The notes: a model not told the origin generated them from the letters alone. Counted from the stretch's first letter, positions 9,293 through 18,174 are shown. The stretch is DNA of 40,356 nt from an uncultured Peptostreptococcaceae bacterium (GCA_949740445.1 CATJIF010000082.1:1-40356), one strand, 5' to 3'. Program-made: numbers and translations.

Positions 9293-10590
9293 TGGATCAG
9301 CACAGCAGCCTGGCCCCAGGTCAGGGGGTCTTTGGGGCGAAATGCGTTGCCGGAGCCCTGCATTATTCCGTGAAAGCTCAGCTTCTGCACGCTCTGAAAG
9401 GCCCAACCGGCGATAGAAGAAGTATCGGAATAGGTGAGGTAGGCTAAATCTTGCCCGGGGATAGCGGCGGCTATGGATACGGCGGCTTCCTGGCGCGAAA
9501 TGGTTCGCTGCGGCGAAAAGCTTCCTCCGCTTCCCCGCATAAAACCGGCAGCGGCCACGGTGCGAATCGCCTGCGCGTAAGGGCTGTCTGCGGAAACGTC
9601 GGAGAAAGCGGGAGCGTTTTCCTGCGCCGGCTCTAAGATAGAAGCATAGAGAAACGCAAACTGCCCGCGGGAAATGGGCTGATCGGGCTCGATGGTTTCG
9701 ATAGAAGCGATGGCTGCATCGGTCAGCAGGCTGCGGAAGGCGGGCTCCGACCAGTGGCCGCGGATTTCGCTCCACGGGTCTTTTGGACGGCACACAGTAA
9801 CAATCCATCCGCCAGCGTTGTCGCGCGAGCAGTCAACCACATTGGAATAACCGGAAGGAACCTCCGCTGTGCGGTGGATTTCATATACGTCCTCGCCGAC
9901 GGAAATGCTCAGAAAGCCGGTTTCCTTCAGATGGGCGATGTATTCCTCAAAGCACCATCCGCGCTCGTACATAATCTGCGCGTGGGGAATTCCTACGTAG
10001 CGGAAGTGCCACGGCTCGCTGCCAATCTGGGTTAAGCTCTGCTTGTCCGGCCGGTAGCGCAGGATATAACCGTAGCGCCAGCTGTTGGCTGAAAGCCACT
10101 GACCGACGGGCGTTTGCGAAAACGACTCAGACAGTGTGCCGTTGGTAGAAAAATCCATCGCAAGCCCAAGCTGATGCTCGCTGGTTCCGGGAACCGCCGT
10201 ATACAACCGCGTGGCGCGGTGCGCTTCGTCGTAAGACATGCCCTGCGCCTGGCGCTTTTTCAGCCGCGTGGTAAACAGATAGTTTTGAGTGGCATAGGAG
10301 CGATAGCCGCTCTGCAGCCGTGCCGTATAACCCGCGCTTTTCATGGCGGAAAGCAGCTGATCCATAGCAACGGCGGCATCGCTGCGCAGCTGCTGCTGCG
10401 TGCCGCTAAATCCCCGCAGCCCGGAGGGCGTATAATCGGAAGGGATGCTGTGGTCGAAATTAACAAGCCACAGAAGCCCGGAATCTGAAAGCGCCCCGGA
10501 AGACGCCTGCCCGGAGGCGGCAAACGAGGAGAGAGGAAAGCCTGACAGCAGCATTGCGATTAAGGGAAAGCATATCAAATATCGTTTCAT
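9229..10590 (-). CDS. VanY-type D-alanyl-D-alanine carboxypeptidase with SLH repeats
   Basis: A 453-aa secreted cell-wall enzyme. A signal peptide (about 1-24, ending SSFAA) precedes a VanY/peptidase M15 domain (about 65-225). Zinc ligands are visible as SEHQLGLAMD (His139, Asp146) and EPWHF (His195, with Glu192 as likely catalytic residue). The C-terminal half (about 275-440) holds three S-layer-homology-like repeats, with recurring patterns such as FSDVSADSPYAQAIRTVAAAG and ISRQEAA, which normally bind secondary cell-wall polymers. The predicted role is trimming D-Ala from peptidoglycan stem peptides while attached to the wall. The ribosome binding site AAAGGAG lies just before the ATG. Its last 64 bp overlap the convergent ABC gene. 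Confidence 0.9.
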   Translation of the reverse strand: MKRYLICFPLIAMLLSGFPLSSFAASGQASSGALSDSGLLWLVNFDHSIPSDYTPSGLRGFSGTQQQLRSDAAVAMDQLLSAMKSAGYTARLQSGYRSYATQNYLFTTRLKKRQAQGMSYDEAHRATRLYTAVPGTSEHQLGLAMDFSTNGTLSESFSQTPVGQWLSANSWRYGYILRYRPDKQSLTQIGSEPWHFRYVGIPHAQIMYERGWCFEEYIAHLKETGFLSISVGEDVYEIHRTAEVPSGYSNVVDCSRDNAGGWIVTVCRPKDPWSEIRGHWSEPAFRSLLTDAAIASIETIEPDQPISRGQFAFLYASILEPAQENAPAFSDVSADSPYAQAIRTVAAAGFMRGSGGSFSPQRTISRQEAAVSIAAAIPGQDLAYLTYSDTSSIAGWAFQSVQKLSFHGIMQGSGNAFRPKDPLTWGQAAVLIHQLTPFLQQDSGVTSAGRPRS

Positions 10591-10611
10591 GGAAATCTCC
10601 TTTCAGCCGAT

Positions 10612-10640
10612 ATTATATCACGCCGCGCAGTCTGCCGCAA
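10612..10640 (-). promoter_or_regulatory. promoter of the VanY/SLH gene
   Basis: On the minus strand, TTGCGG, 17 bases, then TATAAT, preceded by TGA as an extended -10. It lies 22 bases upstream of the ATG. The -10 is consensus and the -35 is weak. Confidence 0.6.
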
Positions 10641-10673
10641 CGGAGACGGTTTTGCCGGATTTGCAGGTTTTTG

Positions 10674-10702
10674 TTGACGAATAAAGGCGGATTGTATATA
10701 AT
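10674..10702 (+). promoter_or_regulatory. sigma-A promoter of the DUF308 gene
   Basis: TTGACG, 17-base spacer, TATAAT, which is close to ideal. It lies 68 bases upstream of the DUF308 ATG and diverges from the VanY promoter about 35 bp away. Confidence 0.8.
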
Positions 10703-10770
10703 TTTAGTGTTTAGCGACATCCATTTGCAGGCAAGGCAAAGGAACTGTCGCGTCAGAAGGAGGAACTGCC

Positions 10771-11358
10771 ATGAAACAAATCACCATCATTGCGGGCATT
10801 CTGCTGACCATTACCGGAATGTGGTGTTTTGCCCGTCCCGGCGAGCCTTTCATCAATCTGGCGTTTTTGTTCGGCGCGGCCATGATGATGAGCGCGACCA
10901 GCAACTGCCTGACCTGGGTTGTCAAGAGAAAGACGCAGCAGGTCTCGGGGTATCTGCTGGCAGAGGGCGTGATTACGCTCATCTGCAGCACCATCGTTTT
11001 AGCCGATCAGCTGATCGTCGATGCGGTAATCCCCGTCTTTTTCGGCATGTGGATGATCTTCAGCGGCATGATGCGCATTATGGCGGCACTCCGCTGGCTG
11101 CGGCGGGGCGATTCCCACTGGGGATGGTTTTTCGGCTTCGGCCTGTGCACGCTGCTGTGCGGTTGGGCATCCTTTTCGCCGGCAGTGACGACGGCGGTTT
11201 CCATCATTTCGCTTTTGGGTGTCTATTTCCTGCTGCAGGGGGCAAATATGATCGTCATCGGCGTCCACATGAGGCACCGCCTGCCATCAGAGCAGAAAGA
11301 GAACGGGAGCGGAGAAACAACAGCGGCTTTTCCGGAGCACGCCTCCGAAGAAGAATAA
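10771..11358 (+). CDS. DUF308/HdeD-like membrane protein
   Basis: A 195-aa integral membrane protein with about six hydrophobic segments arranged as three helical pairs, each with the alternating Gly/Phe-rich pattern seen in DUF308 (HdeD) proteins: IIAGILLTITGMWCFARP, LLAEGVITLICSTIVL and WGWFFGFGLCTLLCGWASF. The tail is short, soluble and Glu-rich. The ribosome binding site AAGGAGGA sits before the ATG. It has its own strong promoter upstream and a terminator downstream, so it is probably monocistronic. HdeD proteins are linked to acid resistance in enterobacteria; no function is established for clostridial relatives. Confidence 0.75.
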   Translation: MKQITIIAGILLTITGMWCFARPGEPFINLAFLFGAAMMMSATSNCLTWVVKRKTQQVSGYLLAEGVITLICSTIVLADQLIVDAVIPVFFGMWMIFSGMMRIMAALRWLRRGDSHWGWFFGFGLCTLLCGWASFSPAVTTAVSIISLLGVYFLLQGANMIVIGVHMRHRLPSEQKENGSGETTAAFPEHASEEE

Positions 11359-11395
11359 AAGGTTTGCAGGTATTTCGGCCACAGGGCCGAAACGC

Positions 11396-11424
11396 AAAGC
11401 TCCGAAACAAGCGGAGCTTTTTTT
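11396..11424 (+). terminator. intrinsic terminator after the DUF308 gene
   Basis: A 9-bp stem, AAAGCTCCG / CGGAGCTTT, with a 7-base loop runs straight into a T7 tract. It ends seven bases before the ribosome binding site of the SulP gene. Confidence 0.85.
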
Positions 11425-11443
11425 GTAAGGAAAGGAGTCTATT

Positions 11444-13087
11444 GTGCCAAAGAGATTTGTGGCATCCCTGAAAGCTGAATTTGCAGGCTATAATGGGCAG
11501 AAGCTGACAAAGGATATTATGGCCGGAATTACCGTGGCGGCGGTGGCGCTGCCCCTGGCGCTGGCCTTCGGTGTAGGAAGCGGCGCTACGGCGGCAGCCG
11601 GCATGATTACCGCCATTATCGCGGGGCTTGTCATCGGCGGGCTGTCCGGGGCGTCCTATCAGATTTCCGGCCCCACGGGGGCTATGACGGCCATTTTGCT
11701 GACGCTGGTGCAGAAATACGGCATGAACGGCATCTTCGCTGCCGGATTTTTTGCCGGCATCTTTCTCATTGTCGCCGGTGTGTTCCGGCTGGGGCGGATG
11801 ATATCGCTGATTCCCTCGTCGGTTATCACCGGCTTTACCAGCGGCATCGCTATTATCATCGCCCTGGGGCAGCTGGATAATTTCTTCGGCGTCACCTCCG
11901 AAGGAAGCCTGGCCATTCTGAAATTTTTCTCTTATTTTACCTCTGGATTTTCTCCGGACTTAGCTACGGTAGGAATCGGGCTGTTCGTCATCGTCGTAAT
12001 GGTATTCTGGCCGAAAAAATGGAATGCCAAGCTTCCGGCATCGCTGGTATCGCTGATTTTCGTGCTGATTCTCAACCGGTTTTTGCAGCTGGATGTGGCG
12101 GTGGTCGGCGATATTCCGCAGACGCTGCTGCTTCCCGAACGCTTAAATTTAGGGGCGCTGTCCTTCGAACAGTTCGGCGAACTCCTGATTCCGTCGCTTT
12201 CCATCGCGGCGCTGGCCATGATCGAAAGCCTCCTGTGCGGCGCGTCGGCGGGCAAGATGAAAAACGAAAAATTAGACGGCGACCAGGAGCTGATCGCTCA
12301 GGGCATCGGCAATATCCTAATTCCTTTTTTCGGCGGCGTTCCTGCAACAGCGGCCATCGCCCGCACCAGCGTGGCGATTAAATCCGGGGCGCAGACCCGC
12401 ATCGCAGGCATCGTGCACGCCATCGTTTTAATGCTGTCCATGTTCCTGCTGGCGCCCGTCATGTCGCAGATTCCGCTGTCGGCCCTGGCCGGTGTGCTGC
12501 TGGTTACGGCCTGGCGCATGAACGACTGGGAGAATATCCGCTATATCTTCGGAAACCGCTTCCGCTGGGGCATGATTAAATTTATGGTAACCATGGCGGC
12601 GACAGTGGTTTTGGACTTAACGCAGGCCATTGTCATCGGCGTAACGCTGTCCGCCTGCTTTATCGTAATCCGCATGGCCGATATCGACGTAACCGTAAAA
12701 CCGGTGGACAACAAGCGCCTGGCGCGCATCGGCATTGAAATTGACCCCCTGCCCGACCACGTGCAGGTAGCCTATATTACAGGAACGGTATTCTTCGGCT
12801 CGCTGGAACGGCTGACCCAGGCCCTGGATGGCCTCGACGCTTCGGTGCTGATTTTATCCATGCGCGGCGTTCCTACCGTGGATTTATCCGGCGTGCAGCG
12901 CCTGGTGGAAATTGTGCAAGAGTATGAAAAGCGCGGCGCGGAGGTAATGCTTGCCAGCGTGCAGCCCAAGGTGCTGGAGCTTTTGCAGCGGGGCGGCATC
13001 CACAGCGCTGTGAATGAAGCGCACGTATTTCCTACAGCGGCAGAGGCCATCGTGCACGCAGCGCAGGAACACATTGCGGCAGTTTAG
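11444..13087 (+). CDS. SulP-family anion transporter with STAS domain
   Basis: A 547-aa SLC26/SulP secondary transporter. The N-terminal membrane domain (about residues 20-400) has the family opening DIMAGITVAAVALPLALAFG and SYQISGPTGAMTAIL. A cytoplasmic STAS domain (about 435-545) contains LILSMRGVPTVDLSGVQRLVEI, the typical strand-helix centre. Substrates in the family include sulfate, bicarbonate and dicarboxylates, and sequence inspection cannot separate them. The start is GTG at 11444, six bases after AAGGAG. It lies just behind a terminator, and I do not see a clear promoter in the 19 bases between, so read-through or an overlapping promoter is needed. Confidence 0.9.
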   Translation: MPKRFVASLKAEFAGYNGQKLTKDIMAGITVAAVALPLALAFGVGSGATAAAGMITAIIAGLVIGGLSGASYQISGPTGAMTAILLTLVQKYGMNGIFAAGFFAGIFLIVAGVFRLGRMISLIPSSVITGFTSGIAIIIALGQLDNFFGVTSEGSLAILKFFSYFTSGFSPDLATVGIGLFVIVVMVFWPKKWNAKLPASLVSLIFVLILNRFLQLDVAVVGDIPQTLLLPERLNLGALSFEQFGELLIPSLSIAALAMIESLLCGASAGKMKNEKLDGDQELIAQGIGNILIPFFGGVPATAAIARTSVAIKSGAQTRIAGIVHAIVLMLSMFLLAPVMSQIPLSALAGVLLVTAWRMNDWENIRYIFGNRFRWGMIKFMVTMAATVVLDLTQAIVIGVTLSACFIVIRMADIDVTVKPVDNKRLARIGIEIDPLPDHVQVAYITGTVFFGSLERLTQALDGLDASVLILSMRGVPTVDLSGVQRLVEIVQEYEKRGAEVMLASVQPKVLELLQRGGIHSAVNEAHVFPTAAEAIVHAAQEHIAAV

Positions 13088-13118
13088 TGGAAAATTGCAG
13101 GCGTTCAACAGAAAATAT

Positions 13119-13147
13119 TTGAAACCACGGTATAAGTGTGATATACT
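13119..13147 (+). promoter_or_regulatory. sigma-A promoter of typA
   Basis: TTGAAA, 17 bases, TATACT, with TGA directly before the -10 (extended -10). It gives a leader of about 85 nt before typA. Confidence 0.75.
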
Positions 13148-13238
13148 ATAAAAGTTTTAGACCTGCAAATCAGAGAGCAGCACAAGCGGGCACATGCAGG
13201 CCGGGTTCGAAAGGAACAACGGAAGGAAGACATAACAC

Positions 13239-15110
13239 ATGACAGAACATCAGAACATTATCAATATTGCGGTGATCGCCCACGTAGACGCCGGAAAATC
13301 GACGTTAGTGGATGCGTTTTTAGCGCAGAGCGGCGTATTCCGGGCAAACGAGGAGGTTGCCGACTGCATTATGGACAGCGACGACATCGAGCGCGAGCGG
13401 GGCATTACCATCTATTCCAAGAACTGTTCCGTCATGCACAACGATGTAAAAATCAACATTGTAGATACGCCGGGACACGCGGATTTTTCTTCGGAAGTCG
13501 AGCGGATTATGAAAACGGTGGATACGGTAATCCTGCTTGTGGATTCCAGCGAAGGCCCCATGCCGCAGACGCGGTTTGTCCTAAAAAAATCGCTGGAGCA
13601 GGGGTTAAACCCCATTCTGCTAATCAATAAAATCGACAAAAAAGACGCCAGAATCGACGAGGTCGTAGACGAAGTGTACGAGCTGTTTATGGATCTGAAT
13701 GCCAACGACCGCCAGCTGGATTTCCCCATTCTTTACGGAATCGCCCGCCAGGGCATCGTGGTAACCGACCCGGCCGAGGTTTCGGACATCGACATCGGCG
13801 CCGGCGAGAGCAAGGTAAAAAAGAGCGCGGCAGGGCAGAACGGCCTGACGATTGCACCGCTGTTCGATGCGGTGATCGAGCATGTAGAACCCTATCCCGA
13901 CCGGAACGACGAACCGCTGCAATTCCAGGTATCGACGCTGGGCTACGACGATTACATCGGCCGCTTGGGCATCGGCCGCATTACAAAAGGAACCATCCGC
14001 GCAGGGCAGACAGTAGCCGTGGCAAAGGCCGATGGTTCCATCGTGCAGCGCAAGATCAACCAGGTGTTCGTCTATCGCGGCTTAAAGCGCACTGCCGTGG
14101 AGCAGGCGGGAAGCGGCGACATCGTGGTGGTTTCGGGCATTGCGGACATCTCCATCGGCGAGACAATTTGCGACGAGAAGGACCCGCAGCCCATGGAGAT
14201 GATTCACATCGAAGAACCCACGCTGTCCATGAATTTTATGGTCAATAAATCGCCCTTTGCCGGGCAGTCCGGAAAGTATGTAACCTCGCGCCACATCAAG
14301 GAACGGCTGGCCAAGGAGCTGGAGGTCAACGTGGGCCTGCTGGTAGAAGATACGGATTCCACCGACTGCTTTAAGGTATCGGGCAGAGGCGAGCTGCACT
14401 TATCCATCCTCATCGAAAACATGCGCAGGGAAGGCTACGAGCTTGCGGTTTCCAAGCCAGAGGTCATTATCCGCCGCAACGAAAAAGGAAAGAAATTAGA
14501 GCCCATCGAAGAAGTTGTAATCACCGTGCCCGACACCTATGCCGGAACCGTAATTTCCAAGCTGAACATCCGCAAGGGCATTATGAAGCAGATGGCGGGC
14601 GAAAACGGATATTCGCGGCTGGAATATCTGGTTCCTACCCGGGGGCTGTTGGGCTACCGCTCGGAATTTATCAACGATACCAGAGGCGAGGGCACCATGG
14701 TGCGCCGCTTCGACAGCTTCGACGAATACAAGGGCGAAATCCCCCAGCGTACCAACGGCGTGGCCATTGCGCAGGAGGAGGGAATTTGCACTGGCTATGC
14801 GCTGTTTAATATCCAGGAGCGCGTACAGATGTTCGTAGAGCCGGGAATAAAGGTATACGAGGGCATGATCGTGGGCATGAACAGCCGCAGCGACGACATG
14901 GTAGTCAACCCCTGCAAGGCGAAAAAGGCGTCGAACATGCGGGCTTCCGGAAGCGACGATGCCGTCAAGCTGACGCCTGCGAGAATGTTTACCTTAGAAG
15001 AAGCGCTGGAATTTATCAACGACGACGAGCTGGTGGAAATCACGCCGGACGATATCCGCCTGCGCAAGAAGCTGCTTCACGAGCTGGAGCGCCGCCGGTC
15101 AGGACGGTAG
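13239..15110 (+). CDS. typA: translational GTPase TypA/BipA
   Basis: Ribosome-associated GTPase of the elongation-factor class, involved in ribosome assembly and stress adaptation. Its 623 aa include the full G domain: AHVDAGKST (P-loop), RGITI (switch I), DTPGHADF (G3) and NKIDKKDARIDE (G4). Beta-barrel and EF-G-like domains follow, with TypA-specific motifs such as SGRGELHLSILIENMRREGYE and LVPTRGLLGYRSEF. GGAAGGAAG precedes the ATG. It has a dedicated promoter and stands alone, convergent with the GerA-family gene. Confidence 0.97.
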   Translation: MTEHQNIINIAVIAHVDAGKSTLVDAFLAQSGVFRANEEVADCIMDSDDIERERGITIYSKNCSVMHNDVKINIVDTPGHADFSSEVERIMKTVDTVILLVDSSEGPMPQTRFVLKKSLEQGLNPILLINKIDKKDARIDEVVDEVYELFMDLNANDRQLDFPILYGIARQGIVVTDPAEVSDIDIGAGESKVKKSAAGQNGLTIAPLFDAVIEHVEPYPDRNDEPLQFQVSTLGYDDYIGRLGIGRITKGTIRAGQTVAVAKADGSIVQRKINQVFVYRGLKRTAVEQAGSGDIVVVSGIADISIGETICDEKDPQPMEMIHIEEPTLSMNFMVNKSPFAGQSGKYVTSRHIKERLAKELEVNVGLLVEDTDSTDCFKVSGRGELHLSILIENMRREGYELAVSKPEVIIRRNEKGKKLEPIEEVVITVPDTYAGTVISKLNIRKGIMKQMAGENGYSRLEYLVPTRGLLGYRSEFINDTRGEGTMVRRFDSFDEYKGEIPQRTNGVAIAQEEGICTGYALFNIQERVQMFVEPGIKVYEGMIVGMNSRSDDMVVNPCKAKKASNMRASGSDDAVKLTPARMFTLEEALEFINDDELVEITPDDIRLRKKLLHELERRRSGR

Positions 15111-15166
15111 AAAAGACGCGCCGCGGACGCTGCGCTTTGCCATGGCAAAACTGTAATTTGCCGGTG

Positions 15167-15195
15167 GCAGGGCGGCTGCGCCTGCGGCGTTTTTT
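15167..15195 (+). terminator. probable typA terminator
   Basis: GCAGG and CCTGC arms pair around GCGGCTGCG, then GGCG and a T6 tract (15190-15195). The stem is imperfect and other foldings of this GC-rich stretch are possible, but the T-tract position suits typA. Confidence 0.5.
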
Positions 15196-15204
15196 GTGCA
15201 TTAG

Positions 15205-15234
15205 AAAACCACGCGTTGAGCGCGTGGCTGGTTT
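15205..15234 (-). terminator. hairpin terminator at the gerA 3' end (repeat copy A)
   Basis: CCACGCG (15209-15215) pairs with CGCGTGG (15221-15227). A-rich sequence on one side and T-rich on the other lets it act in both directions. It lies just after the GerA stop codon and closely resembles a second copy at 26830-26862. Confidence 0.65.
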
Positions 15235-15241
15235 TTGCCCG

Positions 15242-16948
15242 TTATTTTTGTGTGCCGCCTGCATGCGGCATTTTTTTGCGCGTGCGGAATAAAAGTTCCA
15301 AGAGTTTTTTACCGTCAAAGGGAATGAGCGGGTATAGATACGAGGTTTCGGTTACGGTTTTTGTGTGCAGAAGAAGGAGAAACTCCAAAAGGAGCATGGC
15401 GGCAAGGCCGTACCATCCGAAGAGATACGAGGCGCAAAGCAGCAGCAGGCGCATGAATTTGACGGCAAAGGACAGTTCGATGCTGGGCTGCGAAAACCCG
15501 GCCAGCGCCACGACAGCCATCAGCAGGATCGCCTGGGGAATCAGCCAGCCGGAAGAGACGGAAAATTCGCCTAAAATCAGCGCACCGATGACCGAAAGAG
15601 ACATACCCAGGGAGCTGGGCGTATTCAGCGAGGCCAGCTTGAGGGCGTCTATGGAGAGCTCCAGCAGAAGGAATTGAAAGAACAGCGGGATAACGTATTC
15701 CTCCTGCGGAAGGAGGAAGTTCAGCGCATCCAGCCACTGCCAGTGGAAGGGGCTTTCCGATGCAGGCACGGAAAGAAGTTCCGCAAGGCTGCCGGTTGTG
15801 GCGATTGCACCCGTGCTGCCCGAAACAGCAGCTTCCGCACGCATCCAGAAATTGAGCAGTACGCCGCCAAAGCCCTGTACTAAAAGCAGGTACAGCGGCG
15901 TCAGCAGCAGCGTAGAAAAGCCGGTCAGATTGCGCACCAGCCGAAAGTAATTGCCCGTAATCGGCGGAAAAGAGTAATCGTCGCTGTCCTGAAGAAAATC
16001 GAACAGGCCGGTGGGTAAAATCATGGCAGTGGGGCTATTGTCTACTAAAATAACGATTTTCCCTTCGGTCAGATGGGCCGCGGCCACATCGGGCCGTTCG
16101 GTGTAGCGCACCTTGGGGAAGGGATTGAGAGCGCTGGCTTTTTTACCCTCTGCGGCGGTCAGCAGCTCTACGAGGCTCTGGTCGCCTGCGGACAGCGAGT
16201 CGGTAGAATCGGACAGGCGCTGCAGCTTGCGTTTCATCAGGGCAATGAGCTGCGGGTCGGCAACACCGTCCATATAGCCGATGCAGACGTCGGCCTTTGA
16301 GGAGCGCCCGATGCTCTGAATGGAAAAAGTAAGGCGGGAATCGCGCAGCCGGCGGCGGATGAGCGCGGTGTTGAACACTAGCGTTTCTACCAGGCCGTCG
16401 CGGGAACCGCGCAGCGTTTTTTCCTTTTCCGGTTCGTCGATACTGCGGGTGGGGTAGGTGCGCAGGTCCAGCAGGAGAAAGCGGTCGAAGCCCTGGATGT
16501 AAAGGGCTGTCTGGCCCGCTAAAACGGCGTCTGCGGCCTTTTGCGGGCTGGCCTCTGCGACGACTTCCACGTAGGGAACAGCGGCGCGGGAAAATTCTTC
16601 TGCACCGGGAAGCTGCTGCAGCTGGCTTTCGGTGATTTTAAAGAAATCTGTTAAGATTCGCTGCATAACCTCGTCTTTGATAAAGCCGTCCACAAAATAT
16701 AGCCAGGCGCTGCGGCCGCCGATGACGACGGTGCGCTCCACCACGTCGAAGCTCTCCGAAATCGGAAGCAGCCCGGCAAGCTGCCGCTGTAGCGGCAACG
16801 AGCTCTCCGCCTGCTTTGCCTGCATAATATCTGGCGGGATAGCCGTTGCAACGCCTGGCTGATTGGCCGGCACGGCGCTCTGCTGCCTGCTCTGTGCAAT
16901 CACCTGTTTGCTCGACTTGGCTTTCGATTGTTTTTTCGATGGTTTCAT
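15242..16948 (-). CDS. GerA/SpoVAF-family spore germination protein
   Basis: A 568-aa GerA-family membrane protein of the spore inner membrane, the A-subunit type of germinant receptors. The basic, Gln/Ser-rich N-terminus (1-45) precedes the soluble GerA domain (about 50-320), with YIQGFDRFLLLDLRTYP and the family signature RGSRDGLVETLVFNTALIRRRLRD. Four or five membrane segments follow (about 335-545), starting at ITGNYFRLVRNLTGFSTLLL. A GTG six bases further upstream is in frame, but AGGAG is only one base from it and seven from the ATG at 16948, so ATG is chosen. No gerB, gerC or spoVA genes adjoin, so it is an orphan here. It shows the organism makes, or recently made, endospores. Confidence 0.88.
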   Translation of the reverse strand: MKPSKKQSKAKSSKQVIAQSRQQSAVPANQPGVATAIPPDIMQAKQAESSLPLQRQLAGLLPISESFDVVERTVVIGGRSAWLYFVDGFIKDEVMQRILTDFFKITESQLQQLPGAEEFSRAAVPYVEVVAEASPQKAADAVLAGQTALYIQGFDRFLLLDLRTYPTRSIDEPEKEKTLRGSRDGLVETLVFNTALIRRRLRDSRLTFSIQSIGRSSKADVCIGYMDGVADPQLIALMKRKLQRLSDSTDSLSAGDQSLVELLTAAEGKKASALNPFPKVRYTERPDVAAAHLTEGKIVILVDNSPTAMILPTGLFDFLQDSDDYSFPPITGNYFRLVRNLTGFSTLLLTPLYLLLVQGFGGVLLNFWMRAEAAVSGSTGAIATTGSLAELLSVPASESPFHWQWLDALNFLLPQEEYVIPLFFQFLLLELSIDALKLASLNTPSSLGMSLSVIGALILGEFSVSSGWLIPQAILLMAVVALAGFSQPSIELSFAVKFMRLLLLCASYLFGWYGLAAMLLLEFLLLLHTKTVTETSYLYPLIPFDGKKLLELLFRTRKKMPHAGGTQK

Positions 16949-16976
16949 AGGCACACTCCTGTCATGTAAACGATCA

Positions 16977-16999
16977 GAGCCGCGGTTTTTCAGCGGCTC
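16977..16999. repeat. inverted repeat between nudC and the GerA gene
   Basis: GAGCCGC and GCGGCTC flank a 9-base loop containing a T5 run. The T-rich downstream side is on the + strand (CTTTCC), and on the minus strand there is no U-tract. It may be a weak terminator or an mRNA-stability hairpin. Confidence 0.35.
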
Positions 17000-17039
17000 T
17001 TTCCTATCTTATGGACAGTATGTGCAGTTTTGCGGGAAT

Positions 17040-17969
17040 TTATTTGAGATAGCGCAGGTATTCTCCGGTGCGGAAAGCCTCGATCAGCGTAAAGGAGAGG
17101 CTCTGCACCGGAGCTTCGGACAGCTGCTCTCGCGAAAACCACCGGGCTTCTGCGATTTCCGTTTCCTGAAGCCTTAGAGCGTCGCTTCCGGAAAGCTCTG
17201 CGAAAAAGCCCAGCATTTCGATGCTGGTTAGGCCCCAGGGCTGGCTTTTATAATAGTGCAGCGCACCTAATTTCAGGCCGACCTCTTCAAACACTTCGCG
17301 GCGCACGCATTCCTCCACCGTTTCGCCGATTTCCACAAAGCCGGCAATCAGCGCGAATTTGCGGAATTCTCCCAGCCCTTTTGCTAAAAGGATGCGGTCG
17401 TTTGGCAAATCGACGACAGCAACGGCGACCGCAGGGGAAATCTGCGGATAGATGAGATTGCCGCAGGCGCTGCATTGCATGGCCCGTTCCTTCGGATGAG
17501 GTGCCGTCTTCGCACCGCAGCGCCCGCAAAAGCGGCTGCGCGCCATCCACGAGGTGAGGTGGTAGGCGACCATAATGGCGTGGGCGGTAGCGTTATCCGG
17601 CTGTTGGCGGAAAATCTGTACAGGGCAGAAGCGAAGCAGCTGACCCGAGGCACAGCGGAATGCCGGTTGCAGCTGCGAAGCGTCCTGTGGTTGCGCTTGC
17701 TGCAAAGCGGAGAAAGGGAGCTGCTGAGCAGAAACGGAGAAATACCCTGTTTCGTCGATGGAAAACAGGTATTGCGGGTTGCTATTTGCGATATGTACCT
17801 GTTCGTCTGCCGAAAAATCCGAAAGATGTGGAAAGGTAACAGAGGTATCCCCGGCGGTTACATTCAGCAGAATCTGCGAATCTTCGCAGCAGACGACAGC
17901 ATCTGTTGCACCCATGGGGCGGGGGAGATATTCGTTGTGAAATACGTGAGGTGCGATATCCTGTATCAT
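17040..17969 (-). CDS. nudC: NAD+ diphosphatase / NADH pyrophosphatase, Nudix family
   Basis: Hydrolyses NADH or NAD+ to the mononucleotides; in several bacteria NudC also removes NAD caps from RNA. The chosen product is 309 aa. A four-cysteine zinc ribbon (CGRCG ... CSACG, about residues 148-169) precedes a complete Nudix box GX5EX7REUXEEXGU beginning GFVEIGETVEECVRREVFEE. The downstream SQPWGLTS-type motif (here YYKSQPWGLTSIEML) is the NudC signature that separates it from other Nudix enzymes. The frame stays open back to 18149, through the tRNA-Gly gene, but AAGGAG nine bases before the ATG at 17969 sets the start. It lies downstream of the tRNA terminator and upstream of the GerA gene. 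Confidence 0.93.
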   Translation of the reverse strand: MIQDIAPHVFHNEYLPRPMGATDAVVCCEDSQILLNVTAGDTSVTFPHLSDFSADEQVHIANSNPQYLFSIDETGYFSVSAQQLPFSALQQAQPQDASQLQPAFRCASGQLLRFCPVQIFRQQPDNATAHAIMVAYHLTSWMARSRFCGRCGAKTAPHPKERAMQCSACGNLIYPQISPAVAVAVVDLPNDRILLAKGLGEFRKFALIAGFVEIGETVEECVRREVFEEVGLKLGALHYYKSQPWGLTSIEMLGFFAELSGSDALRLQETEIAEARWFSREQLSEAPVQSLSFTLIEAFRTGEYLRYLK

Positions 17970-18065
17970 AAAAATCAGCTCCTTTTTAGAAATGAGGGCG
18001 CTTTTGCGCACAGTCGCATTTTGTAACGCAGCAGGCCCAGAAACACATACAGGCGGTTTGTGGTA

Positions 18066-18092
18066 GAAAAAAACCGTACATAAAATGTACGG
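18066..18092 (-). terminator. intrinsic terminator after tRNA-Gly
   Basis: On the minus strand an 8-bp stem, CCGTACAT / ATGTACGG, with a three-base loop is followed by T7. It starts eight bases after the tRNA CCA end. Confidence 0.85.
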
Positions 18093-18100
18093 CAACTTTT

Positions 18101-18174
18101 TGGAGCGGATAATGGGAGTCGAACCCACCCTTTCGGCTTGGGAAGCCAACGTTCTACCGATGAACTATATCCGC
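18101..18174 (-). tRNA. tRNA-Gly (CCC)
   Basis: The acceptor stem GCGGATA pairs with TATCCGC, the T-loop reads GGTTCGACTC, and the anticodon loop TTCCCAA gives CCC. The discriminator base is T and the CCA end is encoded (18101-18103). Confidence 0.95.

Noticed and set aside
10554-11471. 305-aa + strand frame across the DUF308 gene
   Set aside because: It runs out of frame through the DUF308 gene, its promoter and its terminator.
13170-13238. Leader motif GCACAAGCG shared with the dnaE leader (31-39)
   Set aside because: Nine bases in two GC-rich leaders, without shared structure, is too little to separate from chance.
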